A stretch of DNA of 64,000 nt from Robertkochia aurantiaca (GTDB lineage Bacteria; Bacteroidota; Bacteroidia; Flavobacteriales; Flavobacteriaceae). The translations under genes and the position numbers were made by a program. Positions 44,194-52,844 of this stretch are shown in pieces (the first letter of the stretch is position 1; every line of letters starts with the position of its first letter). The stretch is taken from the NCBI RefSeq assembly GCF_020166495.1, contig NZ_JAINZS010000002.1, positions 124,001 to 188,000 on the forward strand, read 5' to 3'. The notes below the pieces were generated by a model. It ran no database searches, was not told where the DNA came from, and was given only the letters and a program-made list of their open reading frames with translations.

Positions 44194-45346
44194 TGCCCAG
44201 ATAGAAATACAACTTATAGCCACCCTTGTTGCCGTGGCATGTGCTATACCGGGAACCTTCCTGGTGCTGCGAAAGATGGCTATGATCAGTGATGCAATCA
44301 GCCACTCCATCTTACCCGGTCTGGTTGTCGGGTTCTTCCTAACGCAGGATCTCAATTCTCCCTTGCTAATCCTGCTGGCCGCCGCCTCAGGACTGATCAC
44401 GGTGATACTGGTCGAATTCATTCAAAAAACAGGCCTGGTCAAAGAAGACACGGCCATCGGCCTGGTCTTTCCCGTATTGTTTAGCATAGGGGTCATCCTC
44501 ATAGCAAAAAACGCCAATGATGTACACCTGGATATCGATGCCGTGCTTCTCGGAGAGATCGCTTTCGCACCCTTCGACCGAATTCTCATTGACGGGATGG
44601 ATTACGGGCCTAAATCCCTTTGGGTGATCGGTAGTATTTTGCTTTTGACAATAATATTACTGCTATTGTACTTTAAAGAGCTAAAGCTGAGCACATTCGA
44701 CGAACAGCTGGCCACGACCCTGGGTTTCTCCCCTGTCATCATACATTACGGATTGATGAGTGTAGCTTCCGTAACCACTGTCGGTGCTTTTGATGCGGTT
44801 GGAGCCGTGCTTGTAGTCGCTCTCATGATCGCTCCGGCAGCAACGGCCTACCTTTTGACTACCGATCTAAAAAAGATGCTGGTTTTAGCCGTGTTATTCG
44901 GATGTGCAGGAGCCATCGGGGGCTACTGGCTTGCACACTATCTCGATGCCTCCATTGCGGGCTCTATAACCACCGTTCTGGGAGCCTTTTTCCTGCTCGC
45001 TTACCTCTTTGCCCCGGGAAGAGGAATGCTTTCTGTGAGTTACAAACAGAAAAGACAGGAAAAAGAGGTTCACCTGTTAACCTTTCTGCTTCACCTTCAG
45101 AATCACGAAGAAACAAGTGAGCGACATATAAAACACCTGAATGAACATATTAACTGGCACCGAGTCAAAGCACGGTCTGTAGTTAATCTTGCTTTAAAGA
45201 ATAATATGATCGTGATCGAAGACGGAGTCATATCACTGACCCCTAAGGGAAGTGAGTTTACCCGGCAGGCCATAGAATTCATCATGTCGGGTAAAAGCAG
45301 TGCTATTGAAGAAATGAAAAAGAAATTCTTTCTGTTCAGGGGATAA
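44186..45346 (+). CDS. Metal ABC transporter permease with a winged-helix-like C-terminal tail (second of two)
   Basis: 386 residues. Permease features: FLVLRKMAMISDAISHSILPGLVVGFFL, a membrane-rich core and AVLVVALMIAPAATAYLL. The cytoplasmic tail (LTFLLHLQNHEETSERHIKHLNEHINWHRVKARSVVNLALKNNMIVIEDGVISLTPKGSEFTRQAIEF in pieces) again resembles a winged helix, and the end is Lys/Phe-rich. With the first permease it forms the membrane pore of the importer. Both permeases carrying such tails recalls the chlamydial YtgC-YtgR fusion, though here the repressor is also encoded separately. Confidence 0.9.
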   Translation: MSSAQIEIQLIATLVAVACAIPGTFLVLRKMAMISDAISHSILPGLVVGFFLTQDLNSPLLILLAAASGLITVILVEFIQKTGLVKEDTAIGLVFPVLFSIGVILIAKNANDVHLDIDAVLLGEIAFAPFDRILIDGMDYGPKSLWVIGSILLLTIILLLLYFKELKLSTFDEQLATTLGFSPVIIHYGLMSVASVTTVGAFDAVGAVLVVALMIAPAATAYLLTTDLKKMLVLAVLFGCAGAIGGYWLAHYLDASIAGSITTVLGAFFLLAYLFAPGRGMLSVSYKQKRQEKEVHLLTFLLHLQNHEETSERHIKHLNEHINWHRVKARSVVNLALKNNMIVIEDGVISLTPKGSEFTRQAIEFIMSGKSSAIEEMKKKFFLFRG

Positions 45347-45370
45347 AAAAATCCCGGCGTTCACCGGGAC
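45345..45370 (-). terminator. Terminator on the minus strand after the small gene at 45387 (weaker for the permease operon)
   Basis: TCCCGG / CCGGGA hairpin with a six-base loop, followed on the minus strand by seven T residues. On the plus strand the T-run is 11 bases farther, so it is weaker there. Confidence 0.7.
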
Positions 45371-45386
45371 TTAACTGCCCTTTTTT

Positions 45387-45524
45387 TCAGGCCTTATTTT
45401 CCTTCTTATTGATCTCCAACGGGGTTTCTTTTTGCTGTTTCTTCAATAGAAGCTGGCGGTTAAAGTATACCCCGTTATCGTGCATATCTGCCAAAATAAC
45501 CTGGTCTTTATTGCGCTTTTCCAT
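45387..45524 (-). CDS. Small basic hypothetical protein (45 residues)
   Basis: MEKRNKDQVILADMHDNG then VYFNRQLLLKKQQKETPLE and an INKKENKA tail; a very basic, partly helical peptide of 45 residues. It has a plausible minus-strand promoter (CAA/TTG at 45574-45572, 19-base spacer, TTTTTTTG at 45552-45545), AAAAAAG ahead of the ATG, and a terminator 17 bases past the stop. No family was recognised. It sits after hisS on the same strand, 70 bases downstream, and might instead be read from hisS. Confidence 0.45.
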   Translation of the reverse strand: MEKRNKDQVILADMHDNGVYFNRQLLLKKQQKETPLEINKKENKA

Positions 45525-45544
45525 ATCTTTTTTATTTAAAGAAA

Positions 45545-45574
45545 CAAAAAAAGCACCAATGTCAATGTTTACAA
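45545..45574 (-). promoter_or_regulatory. Candidate promoter of the 45-residue gene
   Basis: Minus strand: TTG, 19-base spacer, TTTTTTTG (one mismatch to TAnnTTTG), about 20 bases before the ATG. Confidence 0.3.
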
Positions 45575-45593
45575 TACGTTAAAAATCAAAGAG

Positions 45594-46967
45594 TTACAAA
45601 TTAAGCCGACTGGAGAGTTCAGACAAATTGAGTTGTTGCTGTTCCCCTGTTTTCATATTCTTGAGGGTATACACCCCATCTTCCATTTCCTTCGTCCCGG
45701 CAAGTACTACAAACGGAATGTTTCTTTTATCGGCATATGACATCTGCTTTTTCATCTTGGCATCATCAGGATATAATTCTGCTTTGACACCTTCTGCTCT
45801 TAAGGCAGCCACAGCCTTCATACCGTAAAGGGCTTCTTTATCGCCAAAATTCAGAAAGAGAACCTTCGTTGTCTGAGCTACAGAGGCCGGGAAAAGATCT
45901 AATTCTTCCAGAACGAGATAGATGCGGTCGAGTCCGAATGAGATCCCTACCCCACTAACCCCTTTCAGACCGAAAATACCCGTCAGATCATCATAGCGTC
46001 CGCCACCTCCGATAGACCCCATACTGACTCCTTCAGGAGCCGATACCTCGAATATGGCCCCGGTATAATAATTCAGTCCTCTGGCAAGAGTAACATTGAG
46101 TTTGAGAGCAGCATTACTCAGGGGCAAGCTGTCGATGGCTTTTAAAACAAAGTCCAGTTCATCTAATCCCTGCGTACCTGTAGCTGAGTCTCTGAGCAAA
46201 TCGCGCAAGACCTGCATCCGGGATTCATTATCTCCGGTGAGAGTGAAGAGCGGCTGAACCTTTTCGATCGCCTCTTGTGAAATACCTTTTTCGGCCATTT
46301 CCTTTTTCACTCCCTCAGCTCCGATCTTATCGAGTTTATCAAGGGCTACCGTAAAGTCTATCAGGCGGTCTTTAGCTCCGATCACTTCTGCGATACCTGC
46401 CAGAACCTTACGGTTGTTTATCTGAATGCTCACTCCTTCCAGGTTTAGGTCAGAGAAAACCGCATCATACAACCTTATAAATTCAACTTCCTGCCAAAGG
46501 GAATCGGATCCAACCACGTCAGCATCGCACTGATAAAATTCTCTGAATCTTCCCTTCTGGGGTCGGTCTGCCCTCCAGACAGGCTGTATCTGGTATCGCT
46601 TAAATGGAAAGTCGATCTCATTCTGATGCATTACCACATAACGGGCAAAAGGCACGGTCAGGTCGTATCTCAGGGCTTTTTCAGATATAGAGGCCGCCAA
46701 CCCGGTGCTGTCACCTGAACTGTAGGCTGCCTCATCTGCCTTCCGAAGAAAATCTCCTGAGTTAAGAATTCTGAATATCAGCCTGTCACCTTCATCCCCA
46801 TATTTACCAAGCAAGGTCTCTGAATTTTCAAAACTGGGGGTTTCAATAGGCATGAAACCAAACAATTCAAAACGACTCCTGATTATGTTGATGATATAAT
46901 TTCTCTTGCTCACCTCTTCAGGTGAAAAATCTCTGGTACCTTTAGGTATTCCCGGTCTCTTAGCCAT
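45594..46967 (-). CDS. hisS: Histidyl-tRNA synthetase
   Basis: 457 residues. Class II motifs: PKGTRDFSPEEVSKRNYI, motif 2 FKRYQIQPVWRADRPQKGRFREFYQCDADVVG (in pieces), and the histidine-specific LARGLNYYTGAIFEV. The C-terminal anticodon-binding domain follows (VLFLNFGDKEALYGMKAVAALRAEGVKAELY). It charges tRNA-His. It lies 25 bases after the DUF6495-like gene on the same strand. Confidence 0.96.
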   Translation of the reverse strand: MAKRPGIPKGTRDFSPEEVSKRNYIINIIRSRFELFGFMPIETPSFENSETLLGKYGDEGDRLIFRILNSGDFLRKADEAAYSSGDSTGLAASISEKALRYDLTVPFARYVVMHQNEIDFPFKRYQIQPVWRADRPQKGRFREFYQCDADVVGSDSLWQEVEFIRLYDAVFSDLNLEGVSIQINNRKVLAGIAEVIGAKDRLIDFTVALDKLDKIGAEGVKKEMAEKGISQEAIEKVQPLFTLTGDNESRMQVLRDLLRDSATGTQGLDELDFVLKAIDSLPLSNAALKLNVTLARGLNYYTGAIFEVSAPEGVSMGSIGGGGRYDDLTGIFGLKGVSGVGISFGLDRIYLVLEELDLFPASVAQTTKVLFLNFGDKEALYGMKAVAALRAEGVKAELYPDDAKMKKQMSYADKRNIPFVVLAGTKEMEDGVYTLKNMKTGEQQQLNLSELSSRLNL

Positions 46968-46992
46968 TGAGTTTTAGTTTTGGAATGGGTAT

Positions 46993-47463
46993 CTAGGCAA
47001 TTATTTCTTCGAACCACCTGTATAGTTCTCCTTTGGTGATCACTGCTCCTTTTTCGATCAGCTCAAAAATATCGCGGTGTTTGTCATCGGTAAATTTTTT
47101 CGAAGCCGTCATGATCTGTACTGCATCGCTCATAAAGTGTTTCTTAAACCATGCAAATCCTTCTTCGGTTCCCAGGTCTATGTTCTCATTATGAACCTTG
47201 ATAGCGATCAGACTGATCTCTTTTTCCTTGATCCAGAACAGGTGCATGTCTCGCGCTGAAATATTTTCCAGATATTCGACCTTGGCCAAAACTCCTTCCC
47301 AGATCAGATCGCTGAATACATCAAGCTCCTCTTCTGCCACCTCAGGTTTGTTCTTTTTCAGATCGTCCCATTCAGAAGCAGTGATAGATTGTGTAGCCAG
47401 GAAGTTGATGAATTCCTGGTGAAGTTCCTCAAATTGTTCTTTGGTAAGTCTTCTGTACTTCAT
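46993..47463 (-). CDS. DUF6495-like conserved protein
   Basis: 156 residues from the ATG at 47463. An in-frame ATG at 47493 lies inside the terminator of the preceding receptor gene and gives a poor extension, so it is rejected. The protein is soluble, acidic-to-neutral, with MKYRRLTKEQFEELHQEFINFLATQ at the start and WFKKHFMSDAVQIMTASKKFTDDKHRDIF in the second half. It resembles a Flavobacteriia-restricted family of unknown function. It precedes hisS by 25 bases and may share its mRNA. Confidence 0.75.
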   Translation of the reverse strand: MKYRRLTKEQFEELHQEFINFLATQSITASEWDDLKKNKPEVAEEELDVFSDLIWEGVLAKVEYLENISARDMHLFWIKEKEISLIAIKVHNENIDLGTEEGFAWFKKHFMSDAVQIMTASKKFTDDKHRDIFELIEKGAVITKGELYRWFEEIIA

Positions 47464-47471
47464 AGGTGTGC

Positions 47472-47506
47472 AAAAATAAGAAAGGCCATGCATAATGCAT
47501 AGCCTT
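47472..47506 (-). terminator. Terminator of the Oar-like TonB receptor gene
   Basis: An 11-bp stem AAGGCTATGCA / TGCATGGCCTT with a three-base loop (47506-47482), followed on the minus strand by TCTTATTTTTG, about 23 bases past the receptor's stop. Confidence 0.8.
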
Positions 47507-47529
47507 CCATAATTATATTTAAAGGTGGA

Positions 47530-50500
47530 TTAATTAAAGATATAGCGTAATCCCACCTGTGCCTGCCATCTGGAGATAACATCAGAAAGCGGACTAAAGG
47601 TATTGGTAAGCGATGGATTGAAAGAATAGGTAGGTGTATTCGTTTCATCCACACTAACAGATACCGGTTGCAGATTGTTAGGAATTTGAACAATACCCCA
47701 GTTTGAGTTCAGAAGGTTCCCGAAATTCAGGATGTCAAGACTCAACTGAATGGTATTGGTCTTATCGCCTGCCACGGTGAAGTTATAATCCTGAAGGATC
47801 TTTATATCCCAGCGGCTTCTCCAGGGAGCCAGAGCTGCATAGCGCTCAGCATAGCTTCCTCTGTTCTCTCTCAGGTAATCATCCTGCTCGATATAGTCAC
47901 CGAAAGCTGCTCTTTCGGCATCATTCACAAAGTTCATCTGAGCCAGCTCATCTTCTGTAGGGATGTACAGCAGGTCGTTGAAATTAGACCCGTCGTTGTT
48001 GATATCGCCTCCGTAGGTATAGTTGAAACGTCCACCCTGAGCATATTCAGAGAACAATGAAATAGTGGTTCCCCAATGGTCATTTCCGTAGTTAAACTGC
48101 TTAGAGAACACCCCGATGAATCTGTGAGTATCTCCGTATTTAGAGAACCCAAGAACATCAACGTTGGCGTTACCTACCACAGGGTTACCTGCAAAGGCAT
48201 CACCCGTGATTTCAGCCTCGATCGAGTTTACGTCTTTTGCATTCAGGTAGCTGTAGGCCACACTGGCAAACATTCCGTTGCTGAAATTCTTCTGAGCCTT
48301 AAAGCTGGCATTCCATACACGACCTTTATCAGAGTTCGTGAAGACATATGCATTGGTAGGCCCGCCGAAAATCGTAGACTTATCACTCGTTTCATAAACG
48401 GCGCGGTTATCTACACCCTGCAGGGTTCCTGAAGGAGTATCTAGCCCCCAGTTTTGCACGTGTGCAGCATTGAGATCTTTGGTATATGAAAGATCGGTGG
48501 TCAGTACTAATCCGTTTTCGAATCGGTAGTCAGCACCAAGGCTGTTACGCCAAACCTGTGGCCATTTAAAGTCAGGATCCATGATCTGGTAGAAGAAGAA
48601 ATCAACCCCCTGAACCTGGTTACCCAACCATACGAATGGGAAACGTCCGGTAAAGATTCCTGATCCTCCTCTAACTTTAAAGGAGTTATCTCCTTTTACA
48701 TCCCAGTTAAAACCAAGTCTTGGTGATACCAGGAAGTCATTGCTGGGTAATTCCAGTGAATTCAGCATGGTTTCTTCTCCGGTCTCAGGATCGAAGTAAA
48801 CAATATCAGGCTGGTAAGTACCGGTACCGGCACCACCTTTTCTGTCGATATTTTCCTGGATCTTGGTTTTGGTGTCGAAATACATCGGCTTGTCAAAACG
48901 CACCCCTGCGGTGATCTTGAAATCTTCAGTGATATTCCATTCATCCTGCGCATAGAAAGCAAGCTGCCCTACATTGGTCTCAGCAAGCGCCCATCCACCC
49001 GGATTACCGGTTCCGTTAGCCTCAGAAGTTTCGAATACCCCAATGGCATCGTTGAATTGTTGCTGTATGGTTCCGTCGTTTACCTGGTTCAGGAAATCAT
49101 CAACCGAAGAGGCGGTCGGGAAGAAAACTCCCGCGGCACCGTAAGCACCCAGGTTGAATGAGTTGTCAAACTGGAATTTCTCGAACGAGAAACCTACGGT
49201 TACCGTATGCTCTCCCACAAAGAAGTTCATATTATCGGTAAGCTGGAACACTTTCTGATCCAGTCGGTTATTGATCGAGAAAGGCTCGTGGCCTGCGATG
49301 ATATAATTACTACCGTCCTCCTGGATGGTGATACTCGGAGCCGGGCTTGAAAGCGGGTTACGGAAATCATCAAAATGTGTATAACCTACCTGCAGCTTAT
49401 TAACCGCTTTATCAGAAAGGGTGGAGTTCAACTCGACCTGAACTGATTGAATGTTATTATTGATCTCATAACCTGCGTTCTCAAATTGCAGGGTGTTGTT
49501 ATTCGGACCTCTGAAGCCAAGTGCGGTAGGGTGAGCGGGCTTCTCTTTAGAGGCGTTCAGGAAATTATAAATAACAGCAAGTCTGTTGTTGTCATTGATA
49601 TTCCAGTCGAGCTTCAATATACCTTTGGTAGATTCGGCACCAAAAGTGAAACCTTCATAACGACCCGGGTTATAAAAAATATCATTCCCCTGGTCGTCCT
49701 GACCGATCACAATACCTGAAAGGGCATTTTGAACTGCCATCAGGTCATCTACTGTTACTCTTGATTCGTTAATGGCGATATTACCATCCTGATTATTCGG
49801 TACAAAACCGGCAGTTCCTATATCGGTACGTTCATCGCGCTCGAAATTGGCAAAGAAAAAGAGTTTGTTCTTGACAATAGGTCCACCGATACTGAAACCA
49901 TATTGGTTTTGCTCCAGTTTAGGCTTCACCACGTCTTCTCCTTCAATTTTTCCTCCTGTAAGATCTTCATTTCTGAAGAACCCGTATGCAGTACCATAGA
50001 ATTCATTGGTTCCGCTTTTCGTTACAGCGTTCACTGAAGCACCTGTAAATCCTGAGAGCGTCACATCATAAGGAGCGATCGATACCTGGATCTGTTCGAT
50101 AGCATCGAGGGAGATCGGCTGAGCGTCTGTCTGCCCACCAGGAGTGGCGGCATCAAGTCCGAACGGGTTATTGAAGATCGCACCGTCTAACGAAAAGTTA
50201 TTAAACTGATCGTTTCTTCCGGCAAATGAATTTCCACTGGCTGTGGGTTCAAGTCTTGTAAAATCCTGTGCAGATCTTGAGATCGTCGGCAGCCTGGTAA
50301 GTTCTTTTCTTCCCACGGAAGTCTCAGCTCCGGTTCGGTCTGAAGCGAAGGTACCGGCACGGTCAGCCACCACTACAACCTCATCGAGTTGCTGGCTGTC
50401 GTCTAACAGTTGTACATCAAGCGTATAGGTTTTTCCCAGTTCCAGGTAGATACCGGTGATCTCCTGGCTTTGAAATCCAATATACGAGATGGTTACCGTG

Positions 50501-50724
50501 TAAGGCCCGCCTACACGCATGTTCAACAGGTTAAACCTGCCGTCAAAGTTGGTAGCACCTCCATAGGTGGTTCCTGTAGGGGTGTGTACAGCCACAACGC
50601 TGGCACCCGGTAGAGGTTCACCCTGAAAGTCTGTCACCAACCCTTTCAGGTTAGAGGTGGTTACCTGCGCTAGTGCAGAAACCGACACGAGCAGCAAGGT
50701 CACTGCAAGGTAAAAATGTTTCAT
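47530..50724 (-). CDS. Oar-like TonB-dependent receptor
   Basis: 1064 residues. A signal peptide (FYLAVTLLLVSVSALAQ) is followed by a carboxypeptidase-regulatory-like domain (about 25-110, LKGLVTDFQGEPLPGASVVAVHTPTG). A plug-like region comes next with ELTRLPTISRSAQDFTRLEPTASG and GFTGASVNAVTKSGTNEFYGTAYGFFRNE (in pieces), the hallmark of the Oar group. A long outer-membrane barrel ends VGLRYIFN. Oar-type receptors import peptides, proteins or large ligands, or export products; the ligand is unknown. It is a single gene with promoter and terminator on either side. Confidence 0.92.
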   Translation of the reverse strand: MKHFYLAVTLLLVSVSALAQVTTSNLKGLVTDFQGEPLPGASVVAVHTPTGTTYGGATNFDGRFNLLNMRVGGPYTVTISYIGFQSQEITGIYLELGKTYTLDVQLLDDSQQLDEVVVVADRAGTFASDRTGAETSVGRKELTRLPTISRSAQDFTRLEPTASGNSFAGRNDQFNNFSLDGAIFNNPFGLDAATPGGQTDAQPISLDAIEQIQVSIAPYDVTLSGFTGASVNAVTKSGTNEFYGTAYGFFRNEDLTGGKIEGEDVVKPKLEQNQYGFSIGGPIVKNKLFFFANFERDERTDIGTAGFVPNNQDGNIAINESRVTVDDLMAVQNALSGIVIGQDDQGNDIFYNPGRYEGFTFGAESTKGILKLDWNINDNNRLAVIYNFLNASKEKPAHPTALGFRGPNNNTLQFENAGYEINNNIQSVQVELNSTLSDKAVNKLQVGYTHFDDFRNPLSSPAPSITIQEDGSNYIIAGHEPFSINNRLDQKVFQLTDNMNFFVGEHTVTVGFSFEKFQFDNSFNLGAYGAAGVFFPTASSVDDFLNQVNDGTIQQQFNDAIGVFETSEANGTGNPGGWALAETNVGQLAFYAQDEWNITEDFKITAGVRFDKPMYFDTKTKIQENIDRKGGAGTGTYQPDIVYFDPETGEETMLNSLELPSNDFLVSPRLGFNWDVKGDNSFKVRGGSGIFTGRFPFVWLGNQVQGVDFFFYQIMDPDFKWPQVWRNSLGADYRFENGLVLTTDLSYTKDLNAAHVQNWGLDTPSGTLQGVDNRAVYETSDKSTIFGGPTNAYVFTNSDKGRVWNASFKAQKNFSNGMFASVAYSYLNAKDVNSIEAEITGDAFAGNPVVGNANVDVLGFSKYGDTHRFIGVFSKQFNYGNDHWGTTISLFSEYAQGGRFNYTYGGDINNDGSNFNDLLYIPTEDELAQMNFVNDAERAAFGDYIEQDDYLRENRGSYAERYAALAPWRSRWDIKILQDYNFTVAGDKTNTIQLSLDILNFGNLLNSNWGIVQIPNNLQPVSVSVDETNTPTYSFNPSLTNTFSPLSDVISRWQAQVGLRYIFN

Positions 50725-50758
50725 TCTTAAATGGATGTTAAGGGTTTGAAATTTGGCG

Positions 50759-50766
50759 CAAAAGTA
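50759..50766 (-). promoter_or_regulatory. -7 box for the Oar-like receptor gene
   Basis: Minus-strand TACTTTTG, exact TAnnTTTG match, 34 bases before the ATG. It abuts the ribosomal terminator; the -33 position has TTT instead of TTG. Confidence 0.5.
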
Positions 50767-50770
50767 GCAT

Positions 50771-50799
50771 AAAAAAAGCCGCTTTAAAAGCGGCTTTTA
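50771..50799 (-). terminator. Terminator of the rpsF-rpsR-rplI operon
   Basis: AAAGCCGCTTT / AAAGCGGCTTT stem with a tiny loop and a seven-T run on the minus strand. Confidence 0.88.
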
Positions 50800-50825
50800 A
50801 TGTTTTATTAACGTATAAATGTTAA

Positions 50826-51287
50826 TTATTTAGCTTCGGCTACAACCTCAAACGGGAATTCTTCAACCACCTCGCGATGGAATCTGATGATAGCCTCATA
50901 AGGACCGGCAACTTTAACGTTACCACCCTTAATGCTGATATACTTCTTATCGATAGTCACTTCACCGTTGCTTTCCTTTTCAATGGCTTCTGCCAGGTCA
51001 GCACTGGTTACAGAACCGAACAGCTTATTTCCTGTTCCGGCCTTGGCAGTGATTTTCACCTCAAGAGTACGCAGTTTTTCAGCCATTTTCTTGGCATCTT
51101 CTACGATCTTCTTCTCTTTATAAGCTCTTTGCTTCAGGTTTTCAGCCAACACCTTTTTAGCAGAAGGGGTAGCCAGAATAGCGAAGCCATGAGGAATAAG
51201 ATAGTTGCGACCATAACCATTCTTTACAGTTACAACATCATCTTTAAACCCTAAATTATCTACGTCTTTCTTTAAAATTAACTCCAT
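50826..51287 (-). CDS. rplI: Ribosomal protein bL9
   Basis: 153 residues. The N-terminal L9 core MELILKKDVDNLGFKDDVVTVKNGYGRNYLIP is followed by the long connecting helix (EKKIVEDAKKMAEKLRTL) and the C-terminal domain. It binds 23S rRNA. It is last in the S6-S18-L9 operon, 15 bases after rpsR. Confidence 0.96.
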   Translation of the reverse strand: MELILKKDVDNLGFKDDVVTVKNGYGRNYLIPHGFAILATPSAKKVLAENLKQRAYKEKKIVEDAKKMAEKLRTLEVKITAKAGTGNKLFGSVTSADLAEAIEKESNGEVTIDKKYISIKGGNVKVAGPYEAIIRFHREVVEEFPFEVVAEAK

Positions 51288-51302
51288 GGGTACCTTTTAC
51301 TT

Positions 51303-51599
51303 TTATTTTAATAAATCTGCTACATAAGGCATCAGTGCCAGGTGTCGCGCTCTCTTCACAGCAGTAGAAACCTTACGCTGGTACTTCAGGGAAGTTCCTG
51401 TAAGTCTTCTTGGAAGAAGTTTACCCTGCTCGTTCACAAATTTCAAAAGAAAATCAGGATCCTTGTAATCGATATATTTAATGCCCGACTTTTTGAATCG
51501 GCAATATTTCTTCTGCTTAGTGGTCTCTATATTCAGAGGAGTCAGATATCTGATCTCTCCGTCTTTCTTACCTTTTGCTTGTTGCTCTATAGATGACAT
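51303..51599 (-). CDS. rpsR: Ribosomal protein bS18
   Basis: 98 residues. The S18 core [21 protein letters not shown] and [18 protein letters not shown] are intact. It has a single Cys, as in the zinc-free form. It partners S6 in the 30S platform. It lies six bases after rpsF. Confidence 0.96.
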   Translation of the reverse strand: MSSIEQQAKGKKDGEIRYLTPLNIETTKQKKYCRFKKSGIKYIDYKDPDFLLKFVNEQGKLLPRRLTGTSLKYQRKVSTAVKRARHLALMPYVADLLK

Positions 51600-51605
51600 A
51601 ATTCT

Positions 51606-51944
51606 TTACGCTTTTTCTTTTAGTCTTTTTCTTCTTTTCTCAGCCCATTCGATGGCATGCTTGTCCAGTTTAACGGTCAGGTAACGCATAACACGCTCGT
51701 CACGTCTGAACTCCAGTTCATAAGGACCGATAGCTTCACCATCAACCTTAAATTCGAACAGGTGATAAAATCCGCTCTTTTTGTTCTGGATCGGGTAAGC
51801 CAGTTTTTTCAGGCCCCAATCTTCTTTCGCTACAAATTCTGCCCCTTTAGAGGTTAAGAAATCTTCAAACTTCTTAACTGTTTCCTTTATCTGGGTCTCA
51901 GATAAAACGGGATTTAGAATGAAAACAGTTTCGTAATGATTCAT
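51606..51944 (-). CDS. rpsF: Ribosomal protein bS6
   Basis: 112 residues: NHYETVFILNPVLSETQIKET, KLAYPIQNKKSGFYHLFEF and VMRYLTVKLDKHAIEW match S6. It is first in the S6-S18-L9 operon and has a consensus promoter 35 bases upstream. The tail is basic (KRRKRLKEKA). Confidence 0.96.
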   Translation of the reverse strand: MNHYETVFILNPVLSETQIKETVKKFEDFLTSKGAEFVAKEDWGLKKLAYPIQNKKSGFYHLFEFKVDGEAIGPYELEFRRDERVMRYLTVKLDKHAIEWAEKRRKRLKEKA

Positions 51945-51978
51945 AATGTTTTATACTATTATTAAATTTATGAGGCTG

Positions 51979-52008
51979 CAAAAGTAAAACTAATTCTACT
52001 AATTACAA
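51979..52008 (-). promoter_or_regulatory. rpsF operon promoter
   Basis: Minus strand: TTG (52008-52006), 19-base spacer, TACTTTTG (51986-51979): an exact consensus match, 35 bases before the ATG. Confidence 0.8.
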
Positions 52009-52154
52009 AGTGCCATTTTAACAATTCTTTCTGATTCAGGGAAATACCCCCTTTTTCCACATAATATTTTGATTTCACAACATTTTCTTTGTATCCGCTT
52101 TTATTTTTCACTAACATTGTATTGGACATAAACCCAACCACTTACCTGAGTATC

Positions 52155-52844
52155 ATGAGAATGAATTGTATTATCGTAGACGACTCAAGTATCCAACGTA
52201 TGTCTGTGGCCAGGTTGATAAAAAACCACCCTATGCTAAATTTAGTTGCTGAATACAGCAACGCTATCGAGGCTAAGAATGGTTTAAAAAATCACAAGGT
52301 CGACATCATATTTTTGGATATAGAGATGCCCGTAGTATCCGGGTTCGATCTTCTAGAGTCATTGACAGACCCTCCACAGGTAATCTTGATTACTGGTAGC
52401 GCAGAATATGCCTTAAAGGCATTTGATTATGATGTGACCGATTATTTGCACAAACCCATTACCCAGGAGCGATTTGAGGCTTCTGTGAAACGCGCACAGG
52501 AAAACTACCGCATGAAGGTAGCAACCAAAGAAGATGATGAACACATTTTTGTGAAGAGCAATCTGAAAAAGCGCAAGGTCTTTTTAAATGAGATCAACTG
52601 GGTAGAAGCACTTGGCGATTACATCAAACTGGTAACCAACGAAGCTAACATTGTGATCCTTTCTACTATGAAGTCTTTTGAAAAGGAACTTCCGTCAGAT
52701 CGCTTTTTACGTATCCATAAATCGTACATAGTGAACCTCGATAAGGTAGAAAAGTTCAACAGCAAAAGCGTTGAAGTAAATGGAAAGAAAATACCATTGA
52801 GCCGAAACAAGAAACAAGAGTTATCTGAAGCATTGAGCAACTGA
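52155..52844 (+). CDS. LytTR-type response regulator
   Basis: About 229 residues from the ATG at 52155; an ATG two codons later is equally good and an upstream Met gives an odd hydrophobic extension. The receiver domain (residues about 1-120) has the acidic pair, the phospho-acceptor Asp in IIFLDIEMPVVSGFDLLE, the Thr in VILITGSAEYALKAF and the Lys in YLHKP. The C-terminal LytTR DNA-binding domain is clear: DHIFVKSNLKKRKVFLNEINWVEALGDYIKLVT-type region and RFLRIHKSYIVNLDKVEKF. No histidine kinase gene is adjacent. Its stop abuts that of priA. Confidence 0.9.
   Translation: MRMNCIIVDDSSIQRMSVARLIKNHPMLNLVAEYSNAIEAKNGLKNHKVDIIFLDIEMPVVSGFDLLESLTDPPQVILITGSAEYALKAFDYDVTDYLHKPITQERFEASVKRAQENYRMKVATKEDDEHIFVKSNLKKRKVFLNEINWVEALGDYIKLVTNEANIVILSTMKSFEKELPSDRFLRIHKSYIVNLDKVEKFNSKSVEVNGKKIPLSRNKKQELSEALSN

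Noticed and set aside
47463-47493. Earlier start for the DUF6495-like gene at 47493
   Set aside because: It lies inside the terminator of the preceding receptor gene and gives an unlikely N-terminus.
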